Position numbers and translations under genes: made by a program
The notes under the pieces: model-generated
Told to the model about the DNA's origin: nothing
Database searches by the model: none
What the model saw: the letters and a program-made list of their open reading frames with translations, nothing else
Shown: piece after piece, positions 8,468 to 18,459 of the stretch
How positions within the stretch are numbered: position 1 is the first letter of the stretch
Layout of the letters: each line of letters begins with the position of its first letter
DNA from: Rikenellaceae bacterium
Lineage (GTDB): Bacteria > Bacteroidota > Bacteroidia > Bacteroidales > Rikenellaceae
Reading direction: 5' to 3'
NCBI GenBank assembly: GCA_031262465.1
Contig: JAISHQ010000086.1
Span: 1 to 36,407, forward strand
Length of the DNA stretch: 36,407 bases

Positions 8468-10396
8468 TTAATGAATCACCGCCGTAAAGCCTCCGCGTGG
8501 CAGGCAGTCGATAGCGATCTCGGCGGTGGGGTCGAGGATCGGGGTGCTATCTTCCAGCGTAAAGCTCCGGGGGTCGGCTCCGTCCTTGAACAGGGCAATG
8601 GAGAGGCCCTCGATGCCCAGCGTGGCCGGTGTAAAGCGGAGTGTCCGAGCATCTTCGGTGCCATTCAGGCCGCCGATGTACCAAGTGTCGCCCTTGCGGC
8701 GGGCGATAATGACCTCCTCGCCGGGGTATCCGCCCAACAGCCGGGTGTCGTCCCACGCGGTAGGAAGCCCGGAAAGCAATGTCTTAACCGCTTCAGGAAG
8801 TGCGCGATACACATCAGGACGGTCGGGCATGTGTTGCAAGGCCGATTCGAAGACCACGTAGAGCGCTAACTCGTGGCCGTGGGTGGTGATGTGCGGATTT
8901 TGGGAGTCGGAGAATGTCCCCGGCGTGTAGTCCATCGAGCCGATCACGTTGCGGGTAAAGGGCAACGTGGCGTTGTGCGCGGCGGCGCGGGGAGTCAATA
9001 GCGGGTTGTTGTTGTACCATTCGGCCCCGTAGACCGCCTCGGTGGTCATCAGGTGGGGGTAGGTGCGTTGCCAGCCTCGGGGGATCGTCGCCCCGTGGAG
9101 GGTGATGAGCAGGTTGTATTTCGCCGCATCTTCCAGCAGGTCAATGTAATAATTCATCATCTCGGCCCCGTCGATCGCAAAAAAGTCGATCTTGATGCCC
9201 GCCACGCCCATGCCGTTGAGCATGGCATATTCTTGCTCGCGGGTGGCCTTGTCGATCAACCGATCCAGCGGGCCGGGCGCGCCGGGGCCGATCCAGCTCG
9301 TGCCGGAATTGTACCACAACAGCGGTTTTACCCCGCGTTCGTGCGCATAACTCAGGGCATCGTCGATCGTGCCGCCGTTCTCCATCACGTCCCATTCCCA
9401 GTCGATCAGGTCATAGGGCCAACCCATTTCGGCGGCCAAGTCGATGTAATCTTTGACGATCTGGAAGTCCTTCGATCCGTGGTTGTATGCCCAATAGACC
9501 CACGAGGCGGGGCCGGGCTTGATCCACGAGGTGTCGCCGACCTGGCTGGGTTCGGAAACGTCGGTGACCAGCGTCGATTCTACAATGTCGGCCAGCGAGC
9601 CGACCATCAGCACCCGCCAAGGCGAACTCCACGCTCCGCTGAAGGCCACTTTTTCGTCGGGCATCTGCACCTCGTACCGATCCGGGCTGTTCCCGTTGTA
9701 GAGGCGCGAGCCGCTGTGTCCGCGCCGAATGTTGGCCTCGGTAATCAACACAAAAACAGCCTCTTGCGGCTCGACCAACGCCGGATAGCCCCAATAGTTG
9801 GGGAAACGACTCCGACCGGCCACCGATCCGTCGGTGTTGAGCGGGAAAAAGCCCTCGTAATCAATCGCATAAGTTTGCATCCACCGGTTGGTGCCCTGCG
9901 GAATGGGGTAGACGGTGCTTTCGCTCAGGATGTATTCGGTGCCCTCGCCCAGCGCGGTCAGGTCATAGCGGAAGACAACCCCGTCGTTGTAGGCGCGGAA
10001 AACCACGTCGAACTGCCCGCCCGCCTCGTTCTCGAAGCGGTATTTCCGCTCGGTGCCCGAGTTGAAGCAGTGGCTTCGCTTACCGGTTATCATCTTGTAT
10101 GCCTCCTCGATCGGGGTCGGTTCTGAGACGGAGATCAACTTCAGGCCGTCGGTAAAGTGCTGGGCATCGGTCTCCATGCCGAGCGTCACCCCGCTCAGAA
10201 GCGTTTGGGCCGACTTGCCCCGGCCGTATTCCACGGCAAAACTGACCGTTCCATACTCGCTGTCGGCCGTCGGGGTGAGGGTCAGTTGCACACGAATCTC
10301 GCCGTTGGGCGAAACCACATCGTTTGAGTTTGAGCCACACGCCGAAAAAAGCACGGCGATCAGCGCGAAAAAAAGAGCGTAAAGTTTTCCTTTCAT
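8468..10396 (-). CDS. GH97 lipoprotein, predicted retaining type
   Basis: A 642-residue lipoprotein (signal ending FSAC, Cys20) with GH97 organisation: an N-terminal beta-sandwich (about 30-270), a catalytic barrel (about 275-545) and a small C-terminal beta domain. The barrel has GIKIDFF with D404 and TTEAVYG with E453. GH97 holds inverting alpha-glucosidases (SusB type) and retaining alpha-galactosidases or beta-L-arabinopyranosidases that use an Asp nucleophile. The KIDF motif fits the retaining group, so a galactosyl or arabinopyranosyl decoration is the likelier target. It is first in the leftward operon, and the GH43 lipoprotein follows after 24 bp. A -7 element lies at 10435-10442. Confidence 0.9.
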   Translation of the reverse strand: MKGKLYALFFALIAVLFSACGSNSNDVVSPNGEIRVQLTLTPTADSEYGTVSFAVEYGRGKSAQTLLSGVTLGMETDAQHFTDGLKLISVSEPTPIEEAYKMITGKRSHCFNSGTERKYRFENEAGGQFDVVFRAYNDGVVFRYDLTALGEGTEYILSESTVYPIPQGTNRWMQTYAIDYEGFFPLNTDGSVAGRSRFPNYWGYPALVEPQEAVFVLITEANIRRGHSGSRLYNGNSPDRYEVQMPDEKVAFSGAWSSPWRVLMVGSLADIVESTLVTDVSEPSQVGDTSWIKPGPASWVYWAYNHGSKDFQIVKDYIDLAAEMGWPYDLIDWEWDVMENGGTIDDALSYAHERGVKPLLWYNSGTSWIGPGAPGPLDRLIDKATREQEYAMLNGMGVAGIKIDFFAIDGAEMMNYYIDLLEDAAKYNLLITLHGATIPRGWQRTYPHLMTTEAVYGAEWYNNNPLLTPRAAAHNATLPFTRNVIGSMDYTPGTFSDSQNPHITTHGHELALYVVFESALQHMPDRPDVYRALPEAVKTLLSGLPTAWDDTRLLGGYPGEEVIIARRKGDTWYIGGLNGTEDARTLRFTPATLGIEGLSIALFKDGADPRSFTLEDSTPILDPTAEIAIDCLPRGGFTAVIH

Positions 10397-10434
10397 CAGG
10401 TATCGGGTTTATGAGTTAGTCTCTATCCAAGTTC

Positions 10435-10467
10435 CAAATTTAAGCAAAGCGCAGGAAAAAACAGCAA
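10435..10467 (-). promoter_or_regulatory. promoter of the leftward GH97-GH43 operon
   Basis: On the minus strand TAAATTTG (10442 down to 10435) matches TAnnTTTG exactly. A TTG at 10467-10465 lies 22 nt upstream. Transcription would start near 10428, about 30 nt before the ATG at 10396. Confidence 0.6.
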
Positions 10468-10518
10468 CAACAGCAAAATATTTACCACGAAATGCACCCT
10501 CTTTTTAAAAAAACTGTT

Positions 10519-10526
10519 TATCTTTG
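10519..10526 (+). promoter_or_regulatory. -7 element of the rightward hydrolase operon
   Basis: TATCTTTG matches TAnnTTTG exactly, with transcription expected near 10533 and a leader of about 36 nt to the ATG at 10569. No good -33 TTG is present at the expected distance, so an activator may be needed. Confidence 0.55.
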
Positions 10527-10568
10527 GAAACTTGACCCAACACCAAACCGCTTAAACGATCTACTTAT

Positions 10569-12968
10569 ATGAGACTTTTTACCGCATCGCTCGTGGCTCT
10601 GCTGTTTATGGCGGGGCAAGTTTTTGCTCAAGACTTTGAAAAGACCGCCCACGGGATCCGCACCAGCGTGGCCGGGACGGAGATCGAAGTGCTGTTTTTT
10701 AATCCTTCCGCCGTCCGGGTTGTCAAAGCCCCGCAAGGGTGGGAATATACGAAGGAGAGTCTCTCGGTCATCGCCACCCCCGAGGCCGTCGACTTTACCG
10801 CGCGCAAACGGGGCAATGCTATCCGGCTGGAAAGCGATCAACTGCGCCTTGATCTCGACTTGCGCTCGGGCACCCTGTCGTTCTACACGCGGGGCGGCAA
10901 AGCGTTGATCCGCGAAAAATCGGCGGCCACGTTCACCGACTTCGATGATGCGGGTGTGCCGGCTTTCTCCGTTTACCAGCCCTTTGTGCTCGATGCCGAA
11001 GAGGCGATTTACGGCCTCGGCCAGCTCCAGAACGGGCAGTTGTCGCAACGGGGCATCACCAAACGGCTGATTCAGGGGAACACGGAGGACGTGATTACGT
11101 TTTTCCAATCCGTCAAAGGTTACGGGCTGTTTTGGGACAACTACTCCCCCACCCTCTTTACCGACAACGCAGAGGAGACCTCGTTCAACTCGGAGGTCGG
11201 CGACTGTGTCGACTATTATTTCATGTACGGCGGCAGTGGGGACGGTGTGGTGGCTCAGATGCGCGAGCTGACCGGTCAGGTGCCGATGCTCCCGCTTTGG
11301 ACGTATGGATTTTTCCAAAGCAAGGAGCGGTACAAAAGTCAGGACGAGACGGTCGGCATCGTGCGCAAATACCGCGAGTTGGGCGTACCGTTGGACGGCA
11401 TCATTCAAGACTGGCAATATTGGGGAAGCAATTACCTGTGGAACGCGATGGAATTTTTGCACGAAGATTTCCCCGACCCGCAACGCATGATGCGCGAAGT
11501 TCACGGGATGAATGCCAAGATGGTCATTTCGATCTGGTCTTCCTTCGGGCCGATGACCAAACAATACCGCGCCATGGAGCCACAGGGGATGTTGCTCGAT
11601 ATGGGTACGTGGCCGCAATCCGGCTCCAGCAAATGGCCGCCCAACCGGGACTACCCCTCGGGCGTGAAGCCTTACGACCCGTTTAACCCCGGAGCGCGGG
11701 AAATCTATTGGAACCACCTGAACGACGGCTTACTCTCGCTGGGTCTCGACGGCTGGTGGATGGACTCGACCGAGCCGGATCACTTGGATGCCCGCCCCTC
11801 GGACATGGACAACCCGACCTACCTCGGCTCGTTCCGCAAGGTGCGCAACGCCTATCCGCTGGTGGCCGTGGGCGGCGTTTACGACGGTCAGCGCGCCGTG
11901 ACCTCCGACCGGCGTGTCTTTATCCTGACCCGTTCGGCCTTTGCCGGGCAACAACGCTATGGAGCCAACACGTGGACGGGCGACGTTCAGGCCACGTGGG
12001 ACGTACTGGCTCGACAAATCCCGGCCGGGCTTAATTTCTCGCTCTGCGCCATTCCTCACTGGAACAGCGACATCGGCGGATTCTTCCTCGGGAGTTACCC
12101 GCGCAAATTGGAAGACCCGGACTATCGGGAACTTTACGCCCGCTGGTTGCAGTTCGGGACGTTTACCCCGATGATGCGTTCGCACGGAGCCGATGCGCCC
12201 CGCGAAATTTGGCAATTCGGCGAAAAGGGAACGCCGATTTACGACGCCGTTGAAAAATTCATCAACCTGCGGTACTCGCTGCTTCCTTATATCTATTCGA
12301 CGGCTTGGGAGGTGTCGGCTCGCCAGTCGAGCCTAATCCGCGCGCTGATGATGGATTTCGTGGCCGACAAAAACGTATGGGACATCGCCGACCAATATAT
12401 GTTCGGGCAGTCGCTGTTGGTTTGCCCGGTGGTCGAGCGGATGTACACCCGGGTGATCTCCGGCGAGGGGACGCGCAACCCGGTGCGGGAAGAGGATTTC
12501 TCGACCGTAAAATCGCGCGAGGTTTACCTGCCTAAGGGAGCCGATTGGTACGACTTCTGGACGAACGAAAAGCTGACCGGCGGACAAACCGTCTCGCGGG
12601 AGGCACCGATCGACATCATGCCGCTCTACGTAAAAGCGGGAGCGATCGTTCCGTTCGGCCCGAAGGTGCAATATGCCCAAGAGAAAAAGTGGGACGATCT
12701 GGAAATCCGCGTCTACCGGGGAGCCGACGGGTCGTTTGTTCTCTACGAAGACGAATTTGACAACTACAATTACGAACAGGGAGCCTATTCGGAGATCGAC
12801 TTCAGCTGGGACGACTCCGCGCGCACGCTGACCATCGACACCCGCCGGGGCAGTTATCCGGGAATGTTGGCCGGGCGTACTTTCCGCGTGGTTCTCGTCG
12901 AATCGGGCGCGGTGAATGCCGCTCAGTCGGTTTCTTACGACGGAAGCCGGACGACTGTTCAATTATAA
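10569..12968 (+). CDS. secreted GH31 alpha-glycosidase, probable alpha-xylosidase
   Basis: A 799-residue exported enzyme with a signal peptide cleaved after VFA (residue 20). An N-terminal beta-sandwich of GH31 type (about 22-235) precedes the barrel (about 245-590), which has nucleophile D399 in WWMDSTEPD and acid/base D472 in WTGDVQATWD, and two C-terminal beta domains. GH31 includes alpha-glucosidases and alpha-xylosidases. The resemblance to Bacteroidota alpha-xylosidase-like members and the xylan-enzyme neighbours make alpha-xylosidase the better guess, but substrate cannot be read from sequence. It is first in the rightward operon, and the next gene starts 31 bp after its stop. Confidence 0.9.
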   Translation: MRLFTASLVALLFMAGQVFAQDFEKTAHGIRTSVAGTEIEVLFFNPSAVRVVKAPQGWEYTKESLSVIATPEAVDFTARKRGNAIRLESDQLRLDLDLRSGTLSFYTRGGKALIREKSAATFTDFDDAGVPAFSVYQPFVLDAEEAIYGLGQLQNGQLSQRGITKRLIQGNTEDVITFFQSVKGYGLFWDNYSPTLFTDNAEETSFNSEVGDCVDYYFMYGGSGDGVVAQMRELTGQVPMLPLWTYGFFQSKERYKSQDETVGIVRKYRELGVPLDGIIQDWQYWGSNYLWNAMEFLHEDFPDPQRMMREVHGMNAKMVISIWSSFGPMTKQYRAMEPQGMLLDMGTWPQSGSSKWPPNRDYPSGVKPYDPFNPGAREIYWNHLNDGLLSLGLDGWWMDSTEPDHLDARPSDMDNPTYLGSFRKVRNAYPLVAVGGVYDGQRAVTSDRRVFILTRSAFAGQQRYGANTWTGDVQATWDVLARQIPAGLNFSLCAIPHWNSDIGGFFLGSYPRKLEDPDYRELYARWLQFGTFTPMMRSHGADAPREIWQFGEKGTPIYDAVEKFINLRYSLLPYIYSTAWEVSARQSSLIRALMMDFVADKNVWDIADQYMFGQSLLVCPVVERMYTRVISGEGTRNPVREEDFSTVKSREVYLPKGADWYDFWTNEKLTGGQTVSREAPIDIMPLYVKAGAIVPFGPKVQYAQEKKWDDLEIRVYRGADGSFVLYEDEFDNYNYEQGAYSEIDFSWDDSARTLTIDTRRGSYPGMLAGRTFRVVLVESGAVNAAQSVSYDGSRTTVQL

Positions 12969-12999
12969 ATAGACGAATAAATCATTAAAAATAACCTCC

Positions 13000-14322
13000 A
13001 TGAAAAAACTTACCGCCGCGCTTTGGCTGGTCGCCGCGCTTCCGTTGGCCTCAACGGCTCAATTGCCGCTTGTCCAGACCCGTTTTACCGCCGACCCGGC
13101 ACCGGTCGTTATCAACGACACCGTTTTTCTCTACACCACCCACGACGAAGACGGCGCGCGGGGGTTCGAGATGCTCGATTGGTTGCTTTACACCTCCACG
13201 GACATGGTCAACTGGACGGATCACGGCACAGTCGCCTCGCTGAAAGATTTCACGTGGATCGACAAGGATAACGGTGCGTGGGCTAATCAGGTCATCGAAC
13301 GCAACGGCAAATATTATATGTACTGCCCGATCCACGGCAACGGCATCGGGGTGTTGGTGGCCGATTCGCCTTACGGTCCCTTTGTCGACCCGTTGGGCGA
13401 AGCCCTCGTTTGGCAAAAGGAGCATTGGAACGACATTGACCCGACGGTCTTCATCGACGACGACGGACAGGCGTGGATGTATTGGGGCAACCCCGACCTT
13501 TATTATGTCAAACTCAACGAGGACATGATCTCGATCAGCGGCGAAATCGTCAAAGAGCCGACCAAACCGGCCAACTACCAGGAAGGCCCGTGGGTCTACA
13601 AACGGGGACGGCACTATTATCTGGCCTATGCCAGCACCTGTTGTCCCGAGGGGATCGGCTATGCCATGAGCGACTCGCCGACCGGCCCGTGGGTCTACAA
13701 AGGGATGATTATGGATGCCACCCAGCGCACCCGGGGCAACCACCCGGGGATCATCGACTACAAGGGAAAATCCTACGTCTTCGGGTTGAGCTACGACCTG
13801 AACAAGATGAAAACGCCTGAATTTATGGAACAACGCTCTTCGATGGCCTCCGAAATGACCTATAATTTGGACGGCACCATCCCGACGGTGGCCTATTGGA
13901 AAGAGGCGGGGGTTAAACAGATCGAAACGCTCGACCCGTTCCGACGCACCCAAGCCGAGACGATCGGTTGGGGCGAGGGGGTTAAAACCTTGCGGAGCGA
14001 CAAGGTGGGAATGTACGTCACGCAGATTCAGAACAACGACTATATCATTGTCCGAGGGGTCGACTTCCGGCAGGGAGCCTCTTCGTTCGAGATCGAAGCG
14101 GCCAGTGCCTCGCAAGGCGGTCGGATCGAAATTCGGCTGGACGACTTCTACGGCCCACAGATCGGCGTGTGCGAAATCGGCTCCACCGGCGGATGGGACA
14201 GTTGGAAAACCTTTATCGCGGAGATCAACCTCCGGGGCGGCGGGGTACACGACCTGTTTTTCATCTTCAAAGGCACCGAAGGCGACCTGTTTAACCTCGA
14301 CAGCTGGCAATTCAAACAATAA
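13000..14322 (+). CDS. GH43-CBM6 arabinoxylan arabinofuranosidase-like, copy 1
   Basis: A 440-residue secreted protein with a signal peptide cleaved near TAQ-L (residue 21). A GH43 propeller (about 22-300) carries D32 in TADPAP, D147 in DIDPT and E195 in QEGPW. A CBM6-type beta-sandwich (about 305-440) begins IETLDPF and ends in NLDSWQF. The arrangement matches Bacillus XynD-type enzymes that take arabinofuranose off arabinoxylan. It is closely related to the next gene at protein and DNA level and both share the unusual STCCPEGIGYAM block, so they arose by tandem duplication. It lies 31 bp after the GH31 gene and 25 bp before the next. Confidence 0.9.
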   Translation: MKKLTAALWLVAALPLASTAQLPLVQTRFTADPAPVVINDTVFLYTTHDEDGARGFEMLDWLLYTSTDMVNWTDHGTVASLKDFTWIDKDNGAWANQVIERNGKYYMYCPIHGNGIGVLVADSPYGPFVDPLGEALVWQKEHWNDIDPTVFIDDDGQAWMYWGNPDLYYVKLNEDMISISGEIVKEPTKPANYQEGPWVYKRGRHYYLAYASTCCPEGIGYAMSDSPTGPWVYKGMIMDATQRTRGNHPGIIDYKGKSYVFGLSYDLNKMKTPEFMEQRSSMASEMTYNLDGTIPTVAYWKEAGVKQIETLDPFRRTQAETIGWGEGVKTLRSDKVGMYVTQIQNNDYIIVRGVDFRQGASSFEIEAASASQGGRIEIRLDDFYGPQIGVCEIGSTGGWDSWKTFIAEINLRGGGVHDLFFIFKGTEGDLFNLDSWQFKQ

Positions 14323-14347
14323 CTGCCCAGCGTAAACCGATACGACC

Positions 14348-15706
14348 ATGAGAACTGCTTTTCTGACCCTGCTGACCGGAGCACTCTGTGCCACGGCGGC
14401 TCACGCCCAACTGCCGATTGTCCAGACCAGCTTTACGGCCGATCCGGCACCGGTTGTCATCAACGACACCGTATTCCTATACACCTCGCACGACGAGGAT
14501 TATGCCCCGCCCGGGCAGTCCCAGTTCCGGATGAGGAACTGGATGCTCTACACCAGCACCGACATGGTCAACTGGACGGATCACGGGGTGGTGGCCTCGC
14601 TGAACGATTTCAGTTGGGTCAAGGATAAAAACAACGGCGCGTGGGCACCCCAAGTCATCGAACGCAACGGTAAATATTATATGTACTGCCCGATGCCGGG
14701 CGGCGTGGGCATCGGCGTTTTGGTGAGCGACTCGCCCTATGGGCCTTTCAAAGACCCGATCGGCAAGGCGCTGGTGGTCAACAGCCCCGAAGACATCGAC
14801 CCCTCCGCATTCATCGACGACGACGGGCAGGCCTATCTCTATTGGGGCAACCCCAACCTGTGGTATGTGAAGCTCAACGAAGATATGATTTCGGTGGACG
14901 GCGACATTGTCAAAGACCCCTCCATCCAAAAAACGCGAGGACAGGCCGACCCGTTCCACTATCAGGAAGGCCCCTGGGTTTGGAAAAAGAACGGACATTA
15001 TTACCTCTCCTACGCCAGCACCTGCTGTCCCGAGGGGATCGGCTATGCCATGGGGCCCAGCGCCACCGGCCCGTGGACGTTCAAAGGATACATCATGCCG
15101 CCGGACAGTCGGGCGACCGGTAACCACCCGGGGATCATCGACTACAAGGGAAAGAGTTATGTTTTCGGTTTCAACTTCCGGCTGAATTTCATGCGCACGG
15201 ACAAACACCACGAACGGCGTTCGGTGTGCGTGGCCGAGATGACCTATAACCCCGACGGCACGATCCAAGAACTCCCCTGGTGGGACGAAGGCGTGAGTGT
15301 GGAACAGATCGAATCGTGGAACCCCTTCCGGCGCACCGAGGCCGAAACCATTGCTTGGAGCGAAGGGCTGAAGAGCGACCGAAGCGACCGCGTCGGGATG
15401 TATGTCACGGCGGTTCATAACGGCGATTACCTCATGCTGAAAGGGGTCGATTTCGGAAAAGGAGCCGAATCGTTCAACGTCCGGGCGGCCTCGGCGACAG
15501 CTGGCGGAACGATCGAACTGCGGTTGGACGACCGCGACGGCACCCTGTTAGGCTCCTGCCCGGTCAGCGGAACCGGTGCTTGGGGAGCGTGGAGAACTTT
15601 TTCCGCCCCGGTGAGCAAGATCGAAGGGATTCACGACCTTTACCTTGTCTTTACCGGAGGCGAGGGAGAGTTGTTCGATTTGGACTATTGGCAATTCAAT
15701 CATTAA
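14348..15706 (+). CDS. GH43-CBM6 arabinoxylan arabinofuranosidase-like, copy 2
   Basis: A 452-residue secreted paralogue of the preceding gene with the same order: signal peptide (1-20), GH43 propeller (about 22-315) with D32 in TADPAP, D151 in DIDPS and E207 in QEGPW, then CBM6 (about 320-452) ending DLDYWQF. It has about a dozen extra residues, mainly near YAPPGQSQF and KTRGQADPF, which sit at propeller loops and could change which branched xylan it accepts. Long DNA stretches remain nearly identical to copy 1, for example around the CCPEGIGYAM and HPGIIDYKGKSYVFG codons, so the duplication is fairly recent or kept alike by gene conversion. Confidence 0.9.
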   Translation: MRTAFLTLLTGALCATAAHAQLPIVQTSFTADPAPVVINDTVFLYTSHDEDYAPPGQSQFRMRNWMLYTSTDMVNWTDHGVVASLNDFSWVKDKNNGAWAPQVIERNGKYYMYCPMPGGVGIGVLVSDSPYGPFKDPIGKALVVNSPEDIDPSAFIDDDGQAYLYWGNPNLWYVKLNEDMISVDGDIVKDPSIQKTRGQADPFHYQEGPWVWKKNGHYYLSYASTCCPEGIGYAMGPSATGPWTFKGYIMPPDSRATGNHPGIIDYKGKSYVFGFNFRLNFMRTDKHHERRSVCVAEMTYNPDGTIQELPWWDEGVSVEQIESWNPFRRTEAETIAWSEGLKSDRSDRVGMYVTAVHNGDYLMLKGVDFGKGAESFNVRAASATAGGTIELRLDDRDGTLLGSCPVSGTGAWGAWRTFSAPVSKIEGIHDLYLVFTGGEGELFDLDYWQFNH

Positions 15707-15735
15707 TCCGATCTATAACTTAAAAAACGTAAAGT

Positions 15736-18333
15736 ATGAAAATGAAACTCGTGTCGGCCTTTGTGGCCGGAATGCTTTGTCTTTCAACGGGCTATGCACA
15801 GACGATGCCCTATCAAAACCCCGATCTCTCGCCGCAGGAGCGGGCCGCCGACTTGCTTGGGCGGTTGACTTTGGAAGAAAAAGTCGGCCTGATGGGCGAC
15901 TATTCCGAACCGGTTCCGAGGTTAGGGATTAAGAAATTTGCGTGGTGGAGCGAAGCACTTCACGGCGTGGGGCATCAGGACGATGTGACCGTTTTTCCCG
16001 AACCGATCGGCATGGCGGCCTCGTTCAACGATGATTTGGTCTTCCAAGTCTTCGACGTTACCTCGACCGAAGCCCGCGCGCGTTTCCACGAACGGGAACG
16101 GCAGGGCGACGAACGGATTCGCGACAACGGCCTCTCGGTCTGGACACCCAACGTCAACATTTTCCGCGATCCCCGCTGGGGCCGTGGCATGGAGACTTAC
16201 GGCGAAGACCCCTACCTGACCAGCCGCATGGGTGTGGCTGTGGTCAAAGGGTTGCAAGGGCCGGAAGATGCCAAATACCGCAAACTGCTGGCTTGCGCCA
16301 AACACTATGCCGTACACTCGGGGCCTGAGTCGACCCGTCACTCGCTGAATATCAACGACCTGAGCGCGCGTCACCTGTGGGAAACCTATCTGCCTGCTTT
16401 CAAATCGCTGGTGGTCGATGCCGATGTGCGCGAGGTGATGTGTGCCTATCAACGGTTGGACGACGACCCGTGTTGCGGCAACAACCGCCTGTTGAACCGC
16501 ATCCTGCGCGAAGAGTGGGGGTTCGAGTACTTGGTGGTCACCGACTGCGGGGCGATCTCCGACTTCTACACCTCGCACCGGGTCTCTTCGGATAAGGTTC
16601 ACGCCGCTTCCAAAGCCCTGTTGGCCGGAACCGACGTGGAATGCGGATCGAACTATCCGTTCCACGAACTGCCGGACGCTGTGCGCCGGGGTTTGGTCGA
16701 AGAATCTGATATTGACCAAAGCGTGATGCGCCTGTTGATTGGGCGTTTCGAGTTGGGCGACTTCGACGACAATTCGATCGTACCCTATGCTCAGATTCCC
16801 GCTTCGGTCATCAACTCGAAAGAGCATCAGGCCCTTGCGCTTGAAATCGCTCGCCAATCCATGACCCTGCTCCAAAACAAAAACAACATCCTGCCCCTGT
16901 CGAAAAACACCAAGATCGCTGTGGTCGGCCCGAACGCCAACGACGCGGCCATGATGTGGGGGAATTACAACGGACGTCCGGTACAGAGCATCAACGCCTT
17001 AGAGGGCATCCGGTCGCTGGCGCGCCGCAACGTCTTCTACGACAAGGCGTGTGAGTTAGTCGACGACATGATGCTCGAATCGCTGATCGAAAAATCGTCG
17101 TTCGAGGGTAAACCCGGTGTCAAAGCCACCTATTGGAACAATATGCGGAGAGAGGGCGAACCCGTTGCTACTGAATACTATACCAACGCTTTCCGCCTGA
17201 GAACCGGCGGAATGAACCGCTTTGCCATGGGCGTAAACCCGCAATTCTTCTCGGCTCGGTACGAAACCGTTTTCATCCCCGAAGAGGATGGCGAGGTGGT
17301 CTTTAAACTCGAATCCATGGGGAGCAGCAGCTTCTCGGTCAACGGCGAAATGTTGGCTCGCTTCGGCTCGTGGAGAAGCATTCCGCGCCGCATCCCGGTG
17401 GCCATGGAAAAGGGCAAGGAGTATAAAATTCAGCTCGATTTCACGCACCAATTCGACTTTGCCGATGCAGGGCTTTTCTTCAGCATGGGCTATGAATACC
17501 CGGCCGATTACAACCTGTTGGTTGACAAGCTGAAAGGCATCGACGTGGTGATCTTCGTGGGCGGTATCTCTCCCGAATTGGAGGGCGAACAGATGGCCAT
17601 TGATATGCCGGGCTTCAAGGGCGGCGACCGCACCGACATCGAACTGCCGGCCTCGCAACGCAAATGTATTCAGGCTTTGGCCGATGCAGGCAAGAAGATC
17701 ATCATGGTCAACTGTTCCGGCTCGCCGGTGGCCTTGGTGCCTGAGTCGGAAAACTGTGAGGCTATCTTGCAGGCGTGGTACCCCGGTCAGGCCGGTGGTC
17801 AGGCCATTGCCGAAGTGCTCTTTGGCGATTACAACCCGGCGGGCAAACTGCCGCTGACCTTCTATACGGGGATGAGCCAAATTCCGGAAGATTTCGAAGA
17901 GTACGACATGACCGGGCGCACCTATCGCTATATGACCGAAAAACCGCTCTTCCCCTTCGGCCACGGTTTGAGCTATTCGACTTTCAACGTTGGACAAGCA
18001 CAAGTCGACCGCACCGAAATGGAGATCGACGACACGATGACCCTCACCCTGCCGGTGACCAACACCAGCCGCCGCAAGGGAACGGAGATCATTCAGGTTT
18101 ACATCAAAAAACGGAACGAAGAGGGGCCGGTGAAGACCCTGCGGGCGTTTGAACGGGTCGAATTGGCTCCGGGCGAAACGCGGCAAGTGGTTATTCCGCT
18201 CGATCGCACCGCTTTTGAATGGTTCAACGAAGAGGTCGGCCGCGTGGTGACCACATCGGGCGAGTTCGACATCTTCTACGGCACCAGCTCCGACGAGGAT
18301 TACCTGCAAAAGACCGAATTGAAACTACTGTAA
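15736..18333 (+). CDS. secreted GH3 beta-xylosidase with PA14-like insert
   Basis: An 865-residue exported enzyme with a signal peptide (1-21, ending GYA-Q). The GH3 N-terminal barrel (about 27-340) has KHYAVHSGPE and nucleophile D270 in VTDCGAIS. The alpha/beta sandwich (from about 365) is interrupted by a PA14-like beta domain (about 440-590) and resumes with the acid/base region SPELEGEQM (E614-E618). A C-terminal Fn3-like domain (about 755-865) closes it. This architecture is usual for Bacteroidota beta-xylosidases, which release xylose from non-reducing ends of xylo-oligosaccharides. A beta-glucosidase is the main alternative. It sits 29 bp after the second GH43-CBM6 gene. Confidence 0.92.
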   Translation: MKMKLVSAFVAGMLCLSTGYAQTMPYQNPDLSPQERAADLLGRLTLEEKVGLMGDYSEPVPRLGIKKFAWWSEALHGVGHQDDVTVFPEPIGMAASFNDDLVFQVFDVTSTEARARFHERERQGDERIRDNGLSVWTPNVNIFRDPRWGRGMETYGEDPYLTSRMGVAVVKGLQGPEDAKYRKLLACAKHYAVHSGPESTRHSLNINDLSARHLWETYLPAFKSLVVDADVREVMCAYQRLDDDPCCGNNRLLNRILREEWGFEYLVVTDCGAISDFYTSHRVSSDKVHAASKALLAGTDVECGSNYPFHELPDAVRRGLVEESDIDQSVMRLLIGRFELGDFDDNSIVPYAQIPASVINSKEHQALALEIARQSMTLLQNKNNILPLSKNTKIAVVGPNANDAAMMWGNYNGRPVQSINALEGIRSLARRNVFYDKACELVDDMMLESLIEKSSFEGKPGVKATYWNNMRREGEPVATEYYTNAFRLRTGGMNRFAMGVNPQFFSARYETVFIPEEDGEVVFKLESMGSSSFSVNGEMLARFGSWRSIPRRIPVAMEKGKEYKIQLDFTHQFDFADAGLFFSMGYEYPADYNLLVDKLKGIDVVIFVGGISPELEGEQMAIDMPGFKGGDRTDIELPASQRKCIQALADAGKKIIMVNCSGSPVALVPESENCEAILQAWYPGQAGGQAIAEVLFGDYNPAGKLPLTFYTGMSQIPEDFEEYDMTGRTYRYMTEKPLFPFGHGLSYSTFNVGQAQVDRTEMEIDDTMTLTLPVTNTSRRKGTEIIQVYIKKRNEEGPVKTLRAFERVELAPGETRQVVIPLDRTAFEWFNEEVGRVVTTSGEFDIFYGTSSDEDYLQKTELKLL

Positions 18334-18351
18334 AAGCATGAAGTTGTTATG

Positions 18352-18399
18352 GAAGCCTGTCCGGTAAAAGTTATCGGCAGGCTTCTGTAACGATTTTTT
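18352..18399 (+). terminator. hairpin with delayed T-run inside the operon
   Basis: GAAGCCTG at 18352-18359 pairs with CAGGCTTC at 18378-18385, extended by CCG/CGG across one bulged T. TTTTTT follows only nine bases after the stem. It may be a partial terminator that lowers expression of the two downstream genes, or a 3'-end stabiliser. Confidence 0.5.
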
Positions 18400-18459
18400 C
18401 AAACCACTCATCGCACATTTAGAAATTCCATTTTATTAAAACCCAAATGCTAATTTAAC

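Noticed and set aside
13051-14394. 447-codon minus-strand frame opposite GH43-CBM6 copy 1
   Set aside because: Shadow frame; repeated in similar form opposite the paralogue, as expected from shared codon use.
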